Program-made: the position numbers and the translations under genes
The notes under the pieces: model-generated
The model's database searches: none
What the model saw: the letters and a program-made list of their open reading frames with translations, nothing else
Told to the model about the DNA's origin: nothing
Part shown: positions 9,058 through 17,014 of the stretch, piece after piece
How the letters are laid out: every line of letters begins with the position of its first letter
How positions within the stretch are numbered: the first letter of the stretch is position 1
From: Bifidobacteriaceae bacterium
Lineage (GTDB): Bacteria > Actinomycetota > Actinomycetes > Actinomycetales > Bifidobacteriaceae
Assembly (NCBI GenBank): GCA_022650895.1
Contig: JALCQC010000003.1
Location: 112,052 to 176,051 of the forward strand
Direction: 5' to 3'
DNA: 64,000 bases

Positions 9058-10197
9058 CTAGTTGAGACGCAGACCAGTCGACGGTGCGAACAAATGCATC
9101 TTCGATGGATCGACGTGGATCTTCACGGTCTCGCCAACCTTCGGCAGAGTGCGCGGAGGAATGCGGACGGTCGTGAGCTTGTTCTGGTCCGACATTGTTG
9201 CCGCGGTTGCGACAGCGGTATCAGAGATGACCTCGTCCGAGAGAATCTGGCCGTAGATGTAACCATCTGAACCAAGGTCCTCAGTGTTCTGAACAAGGAG
9301 CTTGAAGGCATCGGGATCTGCTTCGGACGCGAGCGACGCATCCTCGGGACGGAATCCCATGATGATCTTGCCCTCATCGTCTGCGGTGAGCTTGCTGACA
9401 GCCTCGGTCGGCAGCGACACGGTGTCGTCACCAATCTTGGCATGACCATCAACCACCAAGTGGGTGTTGATGTTCATCGACGGGGAGCCGATGAAGCCAG
9501 CCACGAACACATTGTTCGGGTGATCGTAGAGCTCGGTAGGAGCACCGACCTGCTGCAGCTTGCCCAAGGACAGAACTGCGATGCGGTCGCCCATCGTCAG
9601 AGCTTCGGTCTGATCGTGGGTGACGTACAGGGTGGTGACACCCAGCTGATGCTGCAGAGCAGCGATCTGCGTACGCGTCTGAACACGGAGCTTTGCATCC
9701 AAGTTCGAAAGAGGCTCATCCATAAGGAAGACCTTTGGCTCACGAACGATTGCGCGGCCCATTGCAACACGCTGACGCTGACCACCGGACAGTGCCTTTG
9801 GCTTGCGATCGAGGAACTCCGTAAGGTCAAGGGTCTTGGCGGCCTTCTCAACCTTTTGGCGAATGACCTTCTTATCCTCGCCGGCGATCTTCAGAGCGAA
9901 GCCCATGTTGTCCGCAACAGTCATGTGCGGGTACAGAGCGTAGTTCTGGAAGACCATTGCGATATCGCGGTCCTTCGGCTGCATGGTGGTGACATCTTTA
10001 TCACCGATGTAGATGGAACCCTTGTTGACCTCTTCAAGACCTGCGAGCATACGAAGCGTCGTTGACTTGCCGCAACCAGAAGGTCCAACGAGAACGAGGA
10101 ACTCCCCGTCCTTGATGTCAAGGCTGAGATCCTCTACAGAAGGCGTGTCATTGCCTGGGTAAATACGAGTGACATTGTCGAATCTGACTTCTGCCAT
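9058..10197 (-). CDS. Sugar ABC transporter ATP-binding protein, MsmK/UgpC type
   Basis: ATPase subunit of 379 residues that powers carbohydrate ABC importers (CUT1). Walker A is GPSGCGKST at about residues 38-46, the Q-loop lies in MVFQNYALYPHMT, the signature is LSGGQRQRVAMGRA, Walker B is VFLMDEPLSNLDAKLR, and the H-loop is in TLYVTHDQTEA. The C-terminal MalK-type OB/TOBE domain contains GFRPEDA. The start ATG at 10197 has GAAAGGAAA upstream. No permease or binding protein is adjacent, so it is probably a shared ATPase serving several unlinked sugar transporters, as known for MsmK-like proteins. Confidence 0.9.
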   Translation of the reverse strand: MAEVRFDNVTRIYPGNDTPSVEDLSLDIKDGEFLVLVGPSGCGKSTTLRMLAGLEEVNKGSIYIGDKDVTTMQPKDRDIAMVFQNYALYPHMTVADNMGFALKIAGEDKKVIRQKVEKAAKTLDLTEFLDRKPKALSGGQRQRVAMGRAIVREPKVFLMDEPLSNLDAKLRVQTRTQIAALQHQLGVTTLYVTHDQTEALTMGDRIAVLSLGKLQQVGAPTELYDHPNNVFVAGFIGSPSMNINTHLVVDGHAKIGDDTVSLPTEAVSKLTADDEGKIIMGFRPEDASLASEADPDAFKLLVQNTEDLGSDGYIYGQILSDEVISDTAVATAATMSDQNKLTTVRIPPRTLPKVGETVKIHVDPSKMHLFAPSTGLRLN

Positions 10198-10544
10198 TGT
10201 TCATTTCCTTTCATCGGCAGGTACGTGCCGAACGATCCGAGTAAAAGGTTTTTTTACTGGTTTTACTTATCACACTGACCGCAGCAAATCACAACACTGG
10301 TAAGCCTTGCTCTGTGTGTTGGTTCGTAGAAGATACTCTTCGTTGAGCCACCATGACTGTATCACAGTTCTCTGGATATGGCTAAGAAACGTTTCGACAC
10401 GCTGGATTTCCTAAGATTCCTAGGTTTCCAGCCGTTTCCCTCAGAGAGGACTGACGCACACGACATTACTTCGCCCCACTCTCCCACTCACTAGAAATCC
10501 AGCTCATTCACTAGACGTCCAAACGAATGCGCAACAATAAAGGT
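10198..10544. promoter_or_regulatory. Divergent promoter region between ABC ATPase and Ser/Thr kinase
   Basis: A gene-free gap with a near-palindrome AGTAAAA (10240-10246) / TTTTACT (10252-10258) about 45-60 bases upstream of the ATPase start, a candidate regulator site. The remainder shows no feature I can support. Confidence 0.35.
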
Positions 10545-12863
10545 ATGAGTGATTCCATTTCCGCCCTCAACCTCGAAGCGGGGCAAGTCGTGGGTGGCTA
10601 CACGCTCGTCTCACGGCTCGGCGGCGGTGCAATGGGAACGGTGTGGACGGTCAGGGACGACGCGGGACAACTTTTCGCCATGAAAATCCTCCGAGATTCC
10701 CTCAGCGAGGAGAACGAACTCGCCTCCCACAACTCCGACGAACGCCGGGAGGAAATGACTGCCCGCGAGCGCCTGCGACGAGAGGCCTTGGCTCTCAGCA
10801 GGGTGCGGCACCCGGGCGTGGCCTCGATTGTGGACATGGAGCTCGACGACGCGTTGGCCTTCATCGTCACCGAACGCATTGACGGCGACAACTTGCACGA
10901 CGATGTGGCCAAGAATGGCCCCTACACCGGCGAGGACCTGGAGCTGCTCACAGAAAAACTCTCCTCCGCGGTAGAGGCCGTGCACCAGGCCGGCATCATT
11001 CACCGCGACATCAAGCCCACCAACGTCATGATCTCGGCCACTGGCCCGGTTCTCGTCGATTTCGGCATTGCCATGGGCGAGGGCGAAAACCACGTGACGC
11101 GCACGGGCTTGGTGATGGGAACGCCGGGCTTCATCGCGCCTGAGGTCATTGAAGGTGCGGAGTCCGACGAAGAGACGGACTGGTGGTCCACGGCCTCCGT
11201 TCTCGCCTTCGCAGCCACCGGGAAACCTGTTTTCGGGGTCAAACCGATCATGGCCGTGCTGGAGCGTGAGGCGTCCGGCAACGCGGATCTTTCAGGGTTG
11301 CCCGCTCGGACCCGTCAGGCGTTTCAGCAGGCTCTCAGTCCCGATCGATCTCAGCGGATCACGCATCGCCAGCTTCTTCAGGTTCTGCAGCAGGAGTCGC
11401 TTGATTCCACCTTCGGTGGTGCTGGAACCGGCGGCGGAAGCGGAAACGCCCCGGGTACGGCCGACGCGATCGGGGGCGCGGCCAGTGGTGCAGCGGCGGT
11501 GATGCACCCTTTTGAGGCGAAGGCAGCAAACGGTGCCGACGCAACCGGCACGCTAGCTGCCCACGCGATATCTCCTCAGATGCCCGCTCAGCAACTACCC
11601 GCTCGGCAACACGGCATGCGTAGCCTATGGACGCACCACCCCGACGACACACTGACGAATACAACGGACGATGAAGCGGAAACGGTCGCCCTGAGCGGCG
11701 CAGACGTCCAAGGGACGCAGGTACTGGGAAATCCAATGACGCCAGTGACGTCAGTACTGCCAGAGGCTCCAAAGACGTCAGTGACTCCAGTCCCCGAACC
11801 CACGCACGTCATGCCACAGGGAGGACTGGGAAACGAGGAGCCACAAACCTCACCGACGCCACTCGGACAGCTGCGACAACCTGTTCCGGCAGTCACCTCG
11901 CAGCCACTCGAACCGGCGGAAGAACCGACGGAAATGGAGGATGCGGAGACGGTACCCGCGGTAACACCCGTGGTGATTCCTCCGCTGCGGCAAACATTCG
12001 ACGCGCCGGACGAATCGCGGGAACCCTATGGGCAGCAGTATCTGCCGGGGACGGACGCGGAACGCCCTCTCTACGCACCTACCTTCAACGATCTTGTCCG
12101 CGAACGGGTCGGCGGCAATGCCGGACGCCTGCTCGCCGTCATCCTGACGGTGCCAATTGCCCTCATGTGTGCCTGCCTTCCGGTGGCGGGTGCCATCACG
12201 GGAATCGTTCTGCTGTGGCTGGCACGGTCCCGCGGCTACTCGCTTCATGCGCAAATACTGCGTGAATCCAAGCATGGCGGAAAGAGAAAACGACGGGATG
12301 GGGTCGTTGCCGTCGTTTCGTTTCCCTGGCACCTGTTGCATGGACTGCTGTCGTGCATTCCCGCCGCGGGAGTGTGGACGCTGGGCTACATCATCGTGAA
12401 CCTTCTGGGGACGACGCTCACTTCCTCCCCGACCGCGATGAGTGGGATCACGCTGTTCTCGCGATCTTTCACATACTCTCTTCTCGCGGGTGCACCCCGA
12501 GCGGTCGGCGGCATCATACTTGGTCTCACCGCTGCGGCGGCATGGCTGGTATGCACATGCACCGGTACCGCACCCACCCCGGCTCTGACGGGGTTCGCCT
12601 CGGCGTGGAACTCCATCAAACACGGTTTCACCGCAGTGAAAAGTGCAGGCTATGACGGCGATGTCAACGACTTCCCCTCCGATGCCGGCACCGTTGGTTT
12701 CCGCGCCACCCCAGACCCTGACAACGTCATGGGAATGGGCAGACACTCTCCGCTCGGAATTCTTCTGGGCATTCTCCTCGCCGCTTTCGTCGTGGCTGCC
12801 GTGGCGGCATTCCTCGTGATGCCGAGTGTGGATTGGTCACCGCTGCTGCTGTGGGAAAGTTGA
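10545..12863 (+). CDS. Ser/Thr protein kinase with polytopic C-terminal membrane region
   Basis: Eukaryotic-type kinase of 772 residues from ATG 10545 (an ATG six codons upstream is also in frame; neither has a good ribosome site). All catalytic motifs are present: GGGAMGTV near residue 25, AMKIL lysine, IIHRDIKPTN (His153, Asp155), DFG Asp172, and GTPGFIAPE. The kinase domain ends near residue 285. A long Pro/Thr-rich, low-complexity linker follows to about 525, then several hydrophobic helices to the C-terminus (for example LLAVILTVPIALMCACL and LGILLGILLAAFVVAAVAAF). There are no PASTA repeats, so it is not PknB. Targets are unknown. It reads in the same direction as the thiol protein downstream. 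Confidence 0.85.
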   Translation: MSDSISALNLEAGQVVGGYTLVSRLGGGAMGTVWTVRDDAGQLFAMKILRDSLSEENELASHNSDERREEMTARERLRREALALSRVRHPGVASIVDMELDDALAFIVTERIDGDNLHDDVAKNGPYTGEDLELLTEKLSSAVEAVHQAGIIHRDIKPTNVMISATGPVLVDFGIAMGEGENHVTRTGLVMGTPGFIAPEVIEGAESDEETDWWSTASVLAFAATGKPVFGVKPIMAVLEREASGNADLSGLPARTRQAFQQALSPDRSQRITHRQLLQVLQQESLDSTFGGAGTGGGSGNAPGTADAIGGAASGAAAVMHPFEAKAANGADATGTLAAHAISPQMPAQQLPARQHGMRSLWTHHPDDTLTNTTDDEAETVALSGADVQGTQVLGNPMTPVTSVLPEAPKTSVTPVPEPTHVMPQGGLGNEEPQTSPTPLGQLRQPVPAVTSQPLEPAEEPTEMEDAETVPAVTPVVIPPLRQTFDAPDESREPYGQQYLPGTDAERPLYAPTFNDLVRERVGGNAGRLLAVILTVPIALMCACLPVAGAITGIVLLWLARSRGYSLHAQILRESKHGGKRKRRDGVVAVVSFPWHLLHGLLSCIPAAGVWTLGYIIVNLLGTTLTSSPTAMSGITLFSRSFTYSLLAGAPRAVGGIILGLTAAAAWLVCTCTGTAPTPALTGFASAWNSIKHGFTAVKSAGYDGDVNDFPSDAGTVGFRATPDPDNVMGMGRHSPLGILLGILLAAFVVAAVAAFLVMPSVDWSPLLLWES

Positions 12864-12958
12864 GAAAGTTGAGATTGTGCCTCTGTTATCAGCACAACTC
12901 ACTGACGCATAGCTAATATTGGTGAGGATTGACCGCAGACCGCACACAAGGACACAGC

Positions 12959-13954
12959 ATGGCACAGAGACTCTCGAAGCAGCAGCGCGAACGCGAAGAG
13001 GCAGAGCGTAGGGCTCAGCTCGCGCGCGATCGCAGAAATCAAACGATTATCGGCGTCGTCGTCGTTGCGGTACTCGTCGTCGTACTGGTGGTCGCGGGAG
13101 TTCTTATCTGGCGCGCCAACCAGCCAGCACCGACGACTACAAAGGCCAGCGCGAAGGCCGAGATCTCTGCAGTCAAGGAAAAACCTGCGGCAGCGGGAGA
13201 CGAATATGGCTTCATGCTGTCGAAAAACGGCATCAACGAGCCGATTGACGACGTGCCGACCGTTCAGGTCTACATGGACTTCATGTGCCCCGCCTGCGGC
13301 ACCACCGACCGCGCCCTCGCCTCAACGTGGAAGAGCATGGTGAACGCGGGTCAGCTCAACCTCGATGTGCACCCCAACGCCTTCCTCGATTCCAGCTCTT
13401 CCGACGAATACTCGACGCGTACCGCCTCAGCCGTAGTCTATGTGGCGCAAAACGAACCGCAACATCTCCTCGCCTTCATCACCGCCCTCTTCGATGAGGA
13501 CTTCCAGCCGCAGGAAGCCAGCAACTACCGCTCCGTCTCCGACGACGCCATCGTGAAACAGGCCGAGAAGGCCGGAGTCTCGGCGGATGTGGCGAAAGCG
13601 TCCGTCGGCGGAACCTACAAGGACTGGGTCAGCGCCGTCTCCTCGTACACGCCGCTGCGCTCCGAATTGCAGCATCCCAGCGGTTCCTACAAGGGTCAGA
13701 TGACCACGCCGACAGTACTGATCAACGGGCATTATTGGGATATCACCGACGCCTACTCCACTACCGGTGACCTCAAGACCTCGTTCATCTCTGCGATGGG
13801 TCTCACCGAAGACCAGGTGGGAGACTCCAGCGTGATGCCAACCATCGGCTCGACCAAGTCGCCTGCGTTCCCCACGGAAAGCGACACAAGCGGCAGCAGC
13901 AACTCGAGTTCCGACGGCTCAAGCTCAGATTCGAGCAGCTCCGACTCCGACTGA
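12959..13954 (+). CDS. Membrane-anchored DsbA/thioredoxin-like protein
   Basis: Protein of 331 residues. The start at ATG 12959 is chosen because AAGGACACAGC precedes it; the frame is open ten codons upstream. A basic coiled N-terminus (LSKQQREREEAERRAQ) leads into one transmembrane helix (TIIGVVVVAVLVVVLVVAGVL), then an extracytoplasmic thioredoxin-fold domain with the redox motif CPAC (Cys110, Cys113) in DFMCPACGTTDRA and a later cis-Pro region (MTTPTVLINGH). This is the actinobacterial DsbA-like architecture, probably for disulfide formation outside the membrane. The Ser/Asp-rich tail of about 28 residues is low complexity. Confidence 0.83.
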   Translation: MAQRLSKQQREREEAERRAQLARDRRNQTIIGVVVVAVLVVVLVVAGVLIWRANQPAPTTTKASAKAEISAVKEKPAAAGDEYGFMLSKNGINEPIDDVPTVQVYMDFMCPACGTTDRALASTWKSMVNAGQLNLDVHPNAFLDSSSSDEYSTRTASAVVYVAQNEPQHLLAFITALFDEDFQPQEASNYRSVSDDAIVKQAEKAGVSADVAKASVGGTYKDWVSAVSSYTPLRSELQHPSGSYKGQMTTPTVLINGHYWDITDAYSTTGDLKTSFISAMGLTEDQVGDSSVMPTIGSTKSPAFPTESDTSGSSNSSSDGSSSDSSSSDSD

Positions 13955-13965
13955 TCCAACCCGAC

Positions 13966-14002
13966 GCGGCGGAGAAAAAGAATTTCGATGACACTCCGCC
14001 GC
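13966..14002 (+). terminator. Hairpin after the DsbA-like gene
   Basis: A perfect 9-bp stem GCGGCGGAG (13966-13974) / CTCCGCCGC (13994-14002) with a 19-base A-rich loop, 12 bases after the stop codon. No U-run follows. Confidence 0.6.
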
Positions 14003-14059
14003 ACTTGGGCACACTTTTCGGTATGCTTGTGAACCGGCATATTTTTACTGTGTCTTTTC

Positions 14060-14133
14060 GCCTCCTTAGCTCAGTTGGCTAGAGCATCCGCCTTGTAAGC
14101 GGAAGGTCGTCAGTTCGAATCTGACAGGAGGCT
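14060..14133 (+). tRNA. tRNA-Thr (anticodon UGU)
   Basis: A complete 74-base cloverleaf. Acceptor arms GCCTCCT and AGGAGGC pair fully, the D-stem is GCTC/GAGC, the anticodon stem TCCGC/GCGGA encloses CTTGTAA with anticodon TGT, and the T-arm is GTCAG-TTCGAAT-CTGAC. The discriminator is T and CCA is not encoded. It decodes ACA/ACG threonine codons. Confidence 0.97.
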
Positions 14134-14289
14134 CCCTTTACTCTCAGTTTGCTCCGTTTACTCTCAGCTTCTTGACCCGCACCTTTTGGCCTGTACCTTC
14201 CCCGCGCCGTCCCCGCAACTGTGACGATACTGCCCGAAACCACGCCGCTGTAATGCGATTCTTATGGAAATCAACGTATCGTTTTGACT

Positions 14290-15285
14290 ATGGCGATTGA
14301 GAAAACTCTTGTTGAAAATGCGGCCACACCCGCTCAACCCCAACGCGCTCACCGCATCATCCCTCACCTGGAAAAATGGAACACCGTTGTCACCGTGGGA
14401 GATTCGGTGAATGAGGGTCTGTGGGACTCCGTGGATCCTGAACTCGACCTCACCAAGCTTGAAAATCAGCAGACGCATGCTGATGCTCCTGTTTTCGGCT
14501 GGGCCGATCGATTGGCGGCGCACCTTTCGCGCCATCGAGTGGAAAAGGGCTTGAAGCCCGTCAACTACGCGAATCTGGCGGTGCGCGGCAAGCTCATTCG
14601 TTACATCGTAGAGACGGAGATTCCGCAGGCATTGGAACTGAAGCCGGACCTCGTCATCATGGATGGCGGCGGCAACGACATTCTGCGTCCCGGCACCAGC
14701 CTCGATCAGGTGGTCCACTTCTACGAATATGGCGTCAGACAGATCCGAGCAACCGGCGCCGACGTCCTTCTTCTTCTGCCGTCCCAGCCGGGTGGCTCGC
14801 TGCTCAGCCTCACCCGCACGAAATCGGCCGATTACTGCGCGCGGCTGCATTCGCTCGCCAACCGCCTTGACTGCTACATCGCGGATCTGTGGGATTACCA
14901 GAACTTTGTGGATGCCCGCCTGTGGAGCCAGGATCGCATTCATCCCACCCCCGAAGGCCACGAGCGTTTCGCACAAATCGCGCTGCTCGGTCTGGGGCTT
15001 CCCGCCGATCCCGCATGGGCGGACGGAAGTCTGCGCAGACGGCTGCCCGGAGAATTGCAGCCGCTTCCAGAACGCGTCCATGAAAACGCCGAATGGTTCA
15101 AAAGCTACGTCCTTCCGTGGGTCGACCGCCGCCTGCACGGCGTGAGCTCGGGTGACAACCGGCTGGGCAAGCGTCTCGAACCGCTGCCCATGCCTCCCAG
15201 CGAACCCCATCCCGGAAGCACTATTCTGCAAGGGCAGGTCTTCGGTACTGCTGCCACACCGGCGCAGCACGCGGACAAGAAATAA
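14290..15285 (+). CDS. SGNH/GDSL-family hydrolase
   Basis: Protein of 331 residues from ATG 14290; a TTG two codons upstream is an alternative, and neither has a visible ribosome site, so the message may be leaderless. The four SGNH blocks are present: GDSVNEGLWD (nucleophile Ser), the Gly in the NLAVRGK block, GGGND (block III Asn), and DRIHPTPEGHERFA (Asp/His). Such enzymes are esterases or lipases acting on acyl or acetyl groups. No signal peptide or lipobox is visible, so it is probably cytoplasmic. It follows the tRNA gene and precedes a secreted cell-wall protein by 40 bases; substrate unknown. Confidence 0.82.
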   Translation: MAIEKTLVENAATPAQPQRAHRIIPHLEKWNTVVTVGDSVNEGLWDSVDPELDLTKLENQQTHADAPVFGWADRLAAHLSRHRVEKGLKPVNYANLAVRGKLIRYIVETEIPQALELKPDLVIMDGGGNDILRPGTSLDQVVHFYEYGVRQIRATGADVLLLLPSQPGGSLLSLTRTKSADYCARLHSLANRLDCYIADLWDYQNFVDARLWSQDRIHPTPEGHERFAQIALLGLGLPADPAWADGSLRRRLPGELQPLPERVHENAEWFKSYVLPWVDRRLHGVSSGDNRLGKRLEPLPMPPSEPHPGSTILQGQVFGTAATPAQHADKK

Positions 15286-15325
15286 AACAGGAGAGCAGCA
15301 AAGCAACAGCAAAAGGAGCTGACGT

Positions 15326-16945
15326 ATGAGTACACAGTGGACGCCCGGCCGTTTCGCCCGCATCCGCCGCCTCCGCATCGCCATAGCTTCCATCCTCGTG
15401 GTGTTGGTGTGCGTGGCAGGATTCTTTGTCAACGTGCGCAAGACGGTGGCGTTAGAGGTCAACGGAAAGACTCGTGAGGTCACCACATACGCCTCGAGCG
15501 CGACCCGCCTTCTGCAGGAGCAGGGCGTTACCACCAAGACGCACGATCAGATTGAGACGAGTTCCGGTCAGTGGCTTACCGACCACTCGGTGGTACGGGT
15601 GCGGCAGGCCTATCAGGTCACGCTCACCATCGACGGCAAGAAGATTCCCTACTGGACGGTGGCGAAGTCCATGAGCGAACTCGCCCAATTCTTCAAAGAC
15701 GCGCAGACCGAGGCCGTCAAAATCGACGTCAACATCTCCAACGTTTACAACCAGCTCACAGGCGGCCTCGTCATCAATGAGAAGGGGCCTGTCACCGTCA
15801 TCGCAGACGGCAAGAAATCAATCGCGCCCAATGGCAAACTCACTGCGGCCTCCATCCTCGACTCCAAGGGAATCACTCTGGGCAAGGACGACCGCGTCGG
15901 CATAGAAAAAGAAGATTCCACGACGATCCTGAAGGTGGAACGCGTCACGCACGGCACGAAAAAGCGTGTGGTGTCAGTCACCTACCAGAAGGTGACGGTG
16001 GAAGATCCGAACTTGGAGGAAGGCACTACCGAAGTACGCCAAGCCGGCAAGAACGGTGCGAAAACGGAGACGCTGGCGGTCACCTACGTCGACGGCAAGG
16101 CGGAGACGCAAGTGGTGACAGGCTCCGTCACCACCGCGGACCCCGTTGACGAGATCATCGCAGTCGGTACGAAGAAGAAAACGGAACCCAAGACGCAGCC
16201 CGAGAGCAGCGACAAGGATTCGACGTCGTCGAAGACGAAATCCGATTCAAAGGCAGATTCTACAAAGTCGGATATCGATTCGAAGAAAGATTCCACCTCT
16301 TCCGATTCGTCAGATTCAAAAGATTCAGACACGTCCAGCACGAAGAAGTCCACGACCGGCAACTCCAGCACGAAGAAAAAGGACTCCCAGAGCTCATCGA
16401 CGTCCAACAGTTCGAAATCCCCGAGCAAAGGCTCGAGCTCGTCTTCGTCAACTGGCAGTTCATCGGGCTCCAGTTCGTCTGGATCGAACTCCCCAGGTTC
16501 CAGTTCATCGCATAGCGGCTCGAACAGCAGTTCCAACTCCAGCAGTTCTGAAAGCTCCGGCAGCTCCAGTTCAGGCAATTCCAGTGGCTCAAGCAGCTCA
16601 GGATCGTCAAGTTCCTCCTCCACCCGCCACCTCACCGCAGCCGAGGCAAAATCCCTTGCAAAGGGCATGATGCGTGACTTTTACGGCTGGGGCAATTCCG
16701 AGTACAGCTGCCTCGTCACCCTCTGGCAGAACGAATCCGGATGGCGCTGGAACGCCGCCAACTCCTATTCCGACGCCTACGGAATTCCTCAGGCACTCCC
16801 CGGATCCAAGATGGGAACCGGTTGGAAGGACGACGCTGCCGTGCAGATTCGCTGGGGCCTCAGCTACATCAAAAACCGTTATGATTACGGTTCTCCCTGC
16901 AAGGCTTTGGCCAAATGGAACTCGAGGTCTCCACACTGGTACTAA
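15326..16945 (+). CDS. Secreted DUF348/G5-domain protein with C-terminal lytic-transglycosylase-like domain
   Basis: Cell-wall protein of 539 residues; AAAGGAGC precedes ATG 15326. An N-terminal signal/anchor (IAIASILVVLVCVAGFFV) is followed by ubiquitin-like DUF348 repeats (about 40-200; VNGKTREVTTYAS, VIADGKKSI), a G5 domain (about 205-275; ending VTYVDGKAETQVV) and a long Ser/Lys/Asp low-complexity linker (about 285-430). The C-terminal domain LTAAEAKSLAKGMM...CLVTLWQNESGWRWNA has a candidate catalytic Glu470. The architecture is that of resuscitation-promoting-factor-like muralytic proteins of actinobacteria, with an aggregation-promoting-factor-type catalytic domain rather than a classical Rpf domain. 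It lies just upstream of rsmA, as rpfB does in mycobacteria. Confidence 0.85.
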   Translation: MSTQWTPGRFARIRRLRIAIASILVVLVCVAGFFVNVRKTVALEVNGKTREVTTYASSATRLLQEQGVTTKTHDQIETSSGQWLTDHSVVRVRQAYQVTLTIDGKKIPYWTVAKSMSELAQFFKDAQTEAVKIDVNISNVYNQLTGGLVINEKGPVTVIADGKKSIAPNGKLTAASILDSKGITLGKDDRVGIEKEDSTTILKVERVTHGTKKRVVSVTYQKVTVEDPNLEEGTTEVRQAGKNGAKTETLAVTYVDGKAETQVVTGSVTTADPVDEIIAVGTKKKTEPKTQPESSDKDSTSSKTKSDSKADSTKSDIDSKKDSTSSDSSDSKDSDTSSTKKSTTGNSSTKKKDSQSSSTSNSSKSPSKGSSSSSSTGSSSGSSSSGSNSPGSSSSHSGSNSSSNSSSSESSGSSSSGNSSGSSSSGSSSSSSTRHLTAAEAKSLAKGMMRDFYGWGNSEYSCLVTLWQNESGWRWNAANSYSDAYGIPQALPGSKMGTGWKDDAAVQIRWGLSYIKNRYDYGSPCKALAKWNSRSPHWY

Positions 16946-17014
16946 AGTGTGCCTCTGGACTGTTTGCAGGAAGCCGCCCGTCGGCGTTCCTGCAGAGGAA
17001 GACAAAGGACACAT

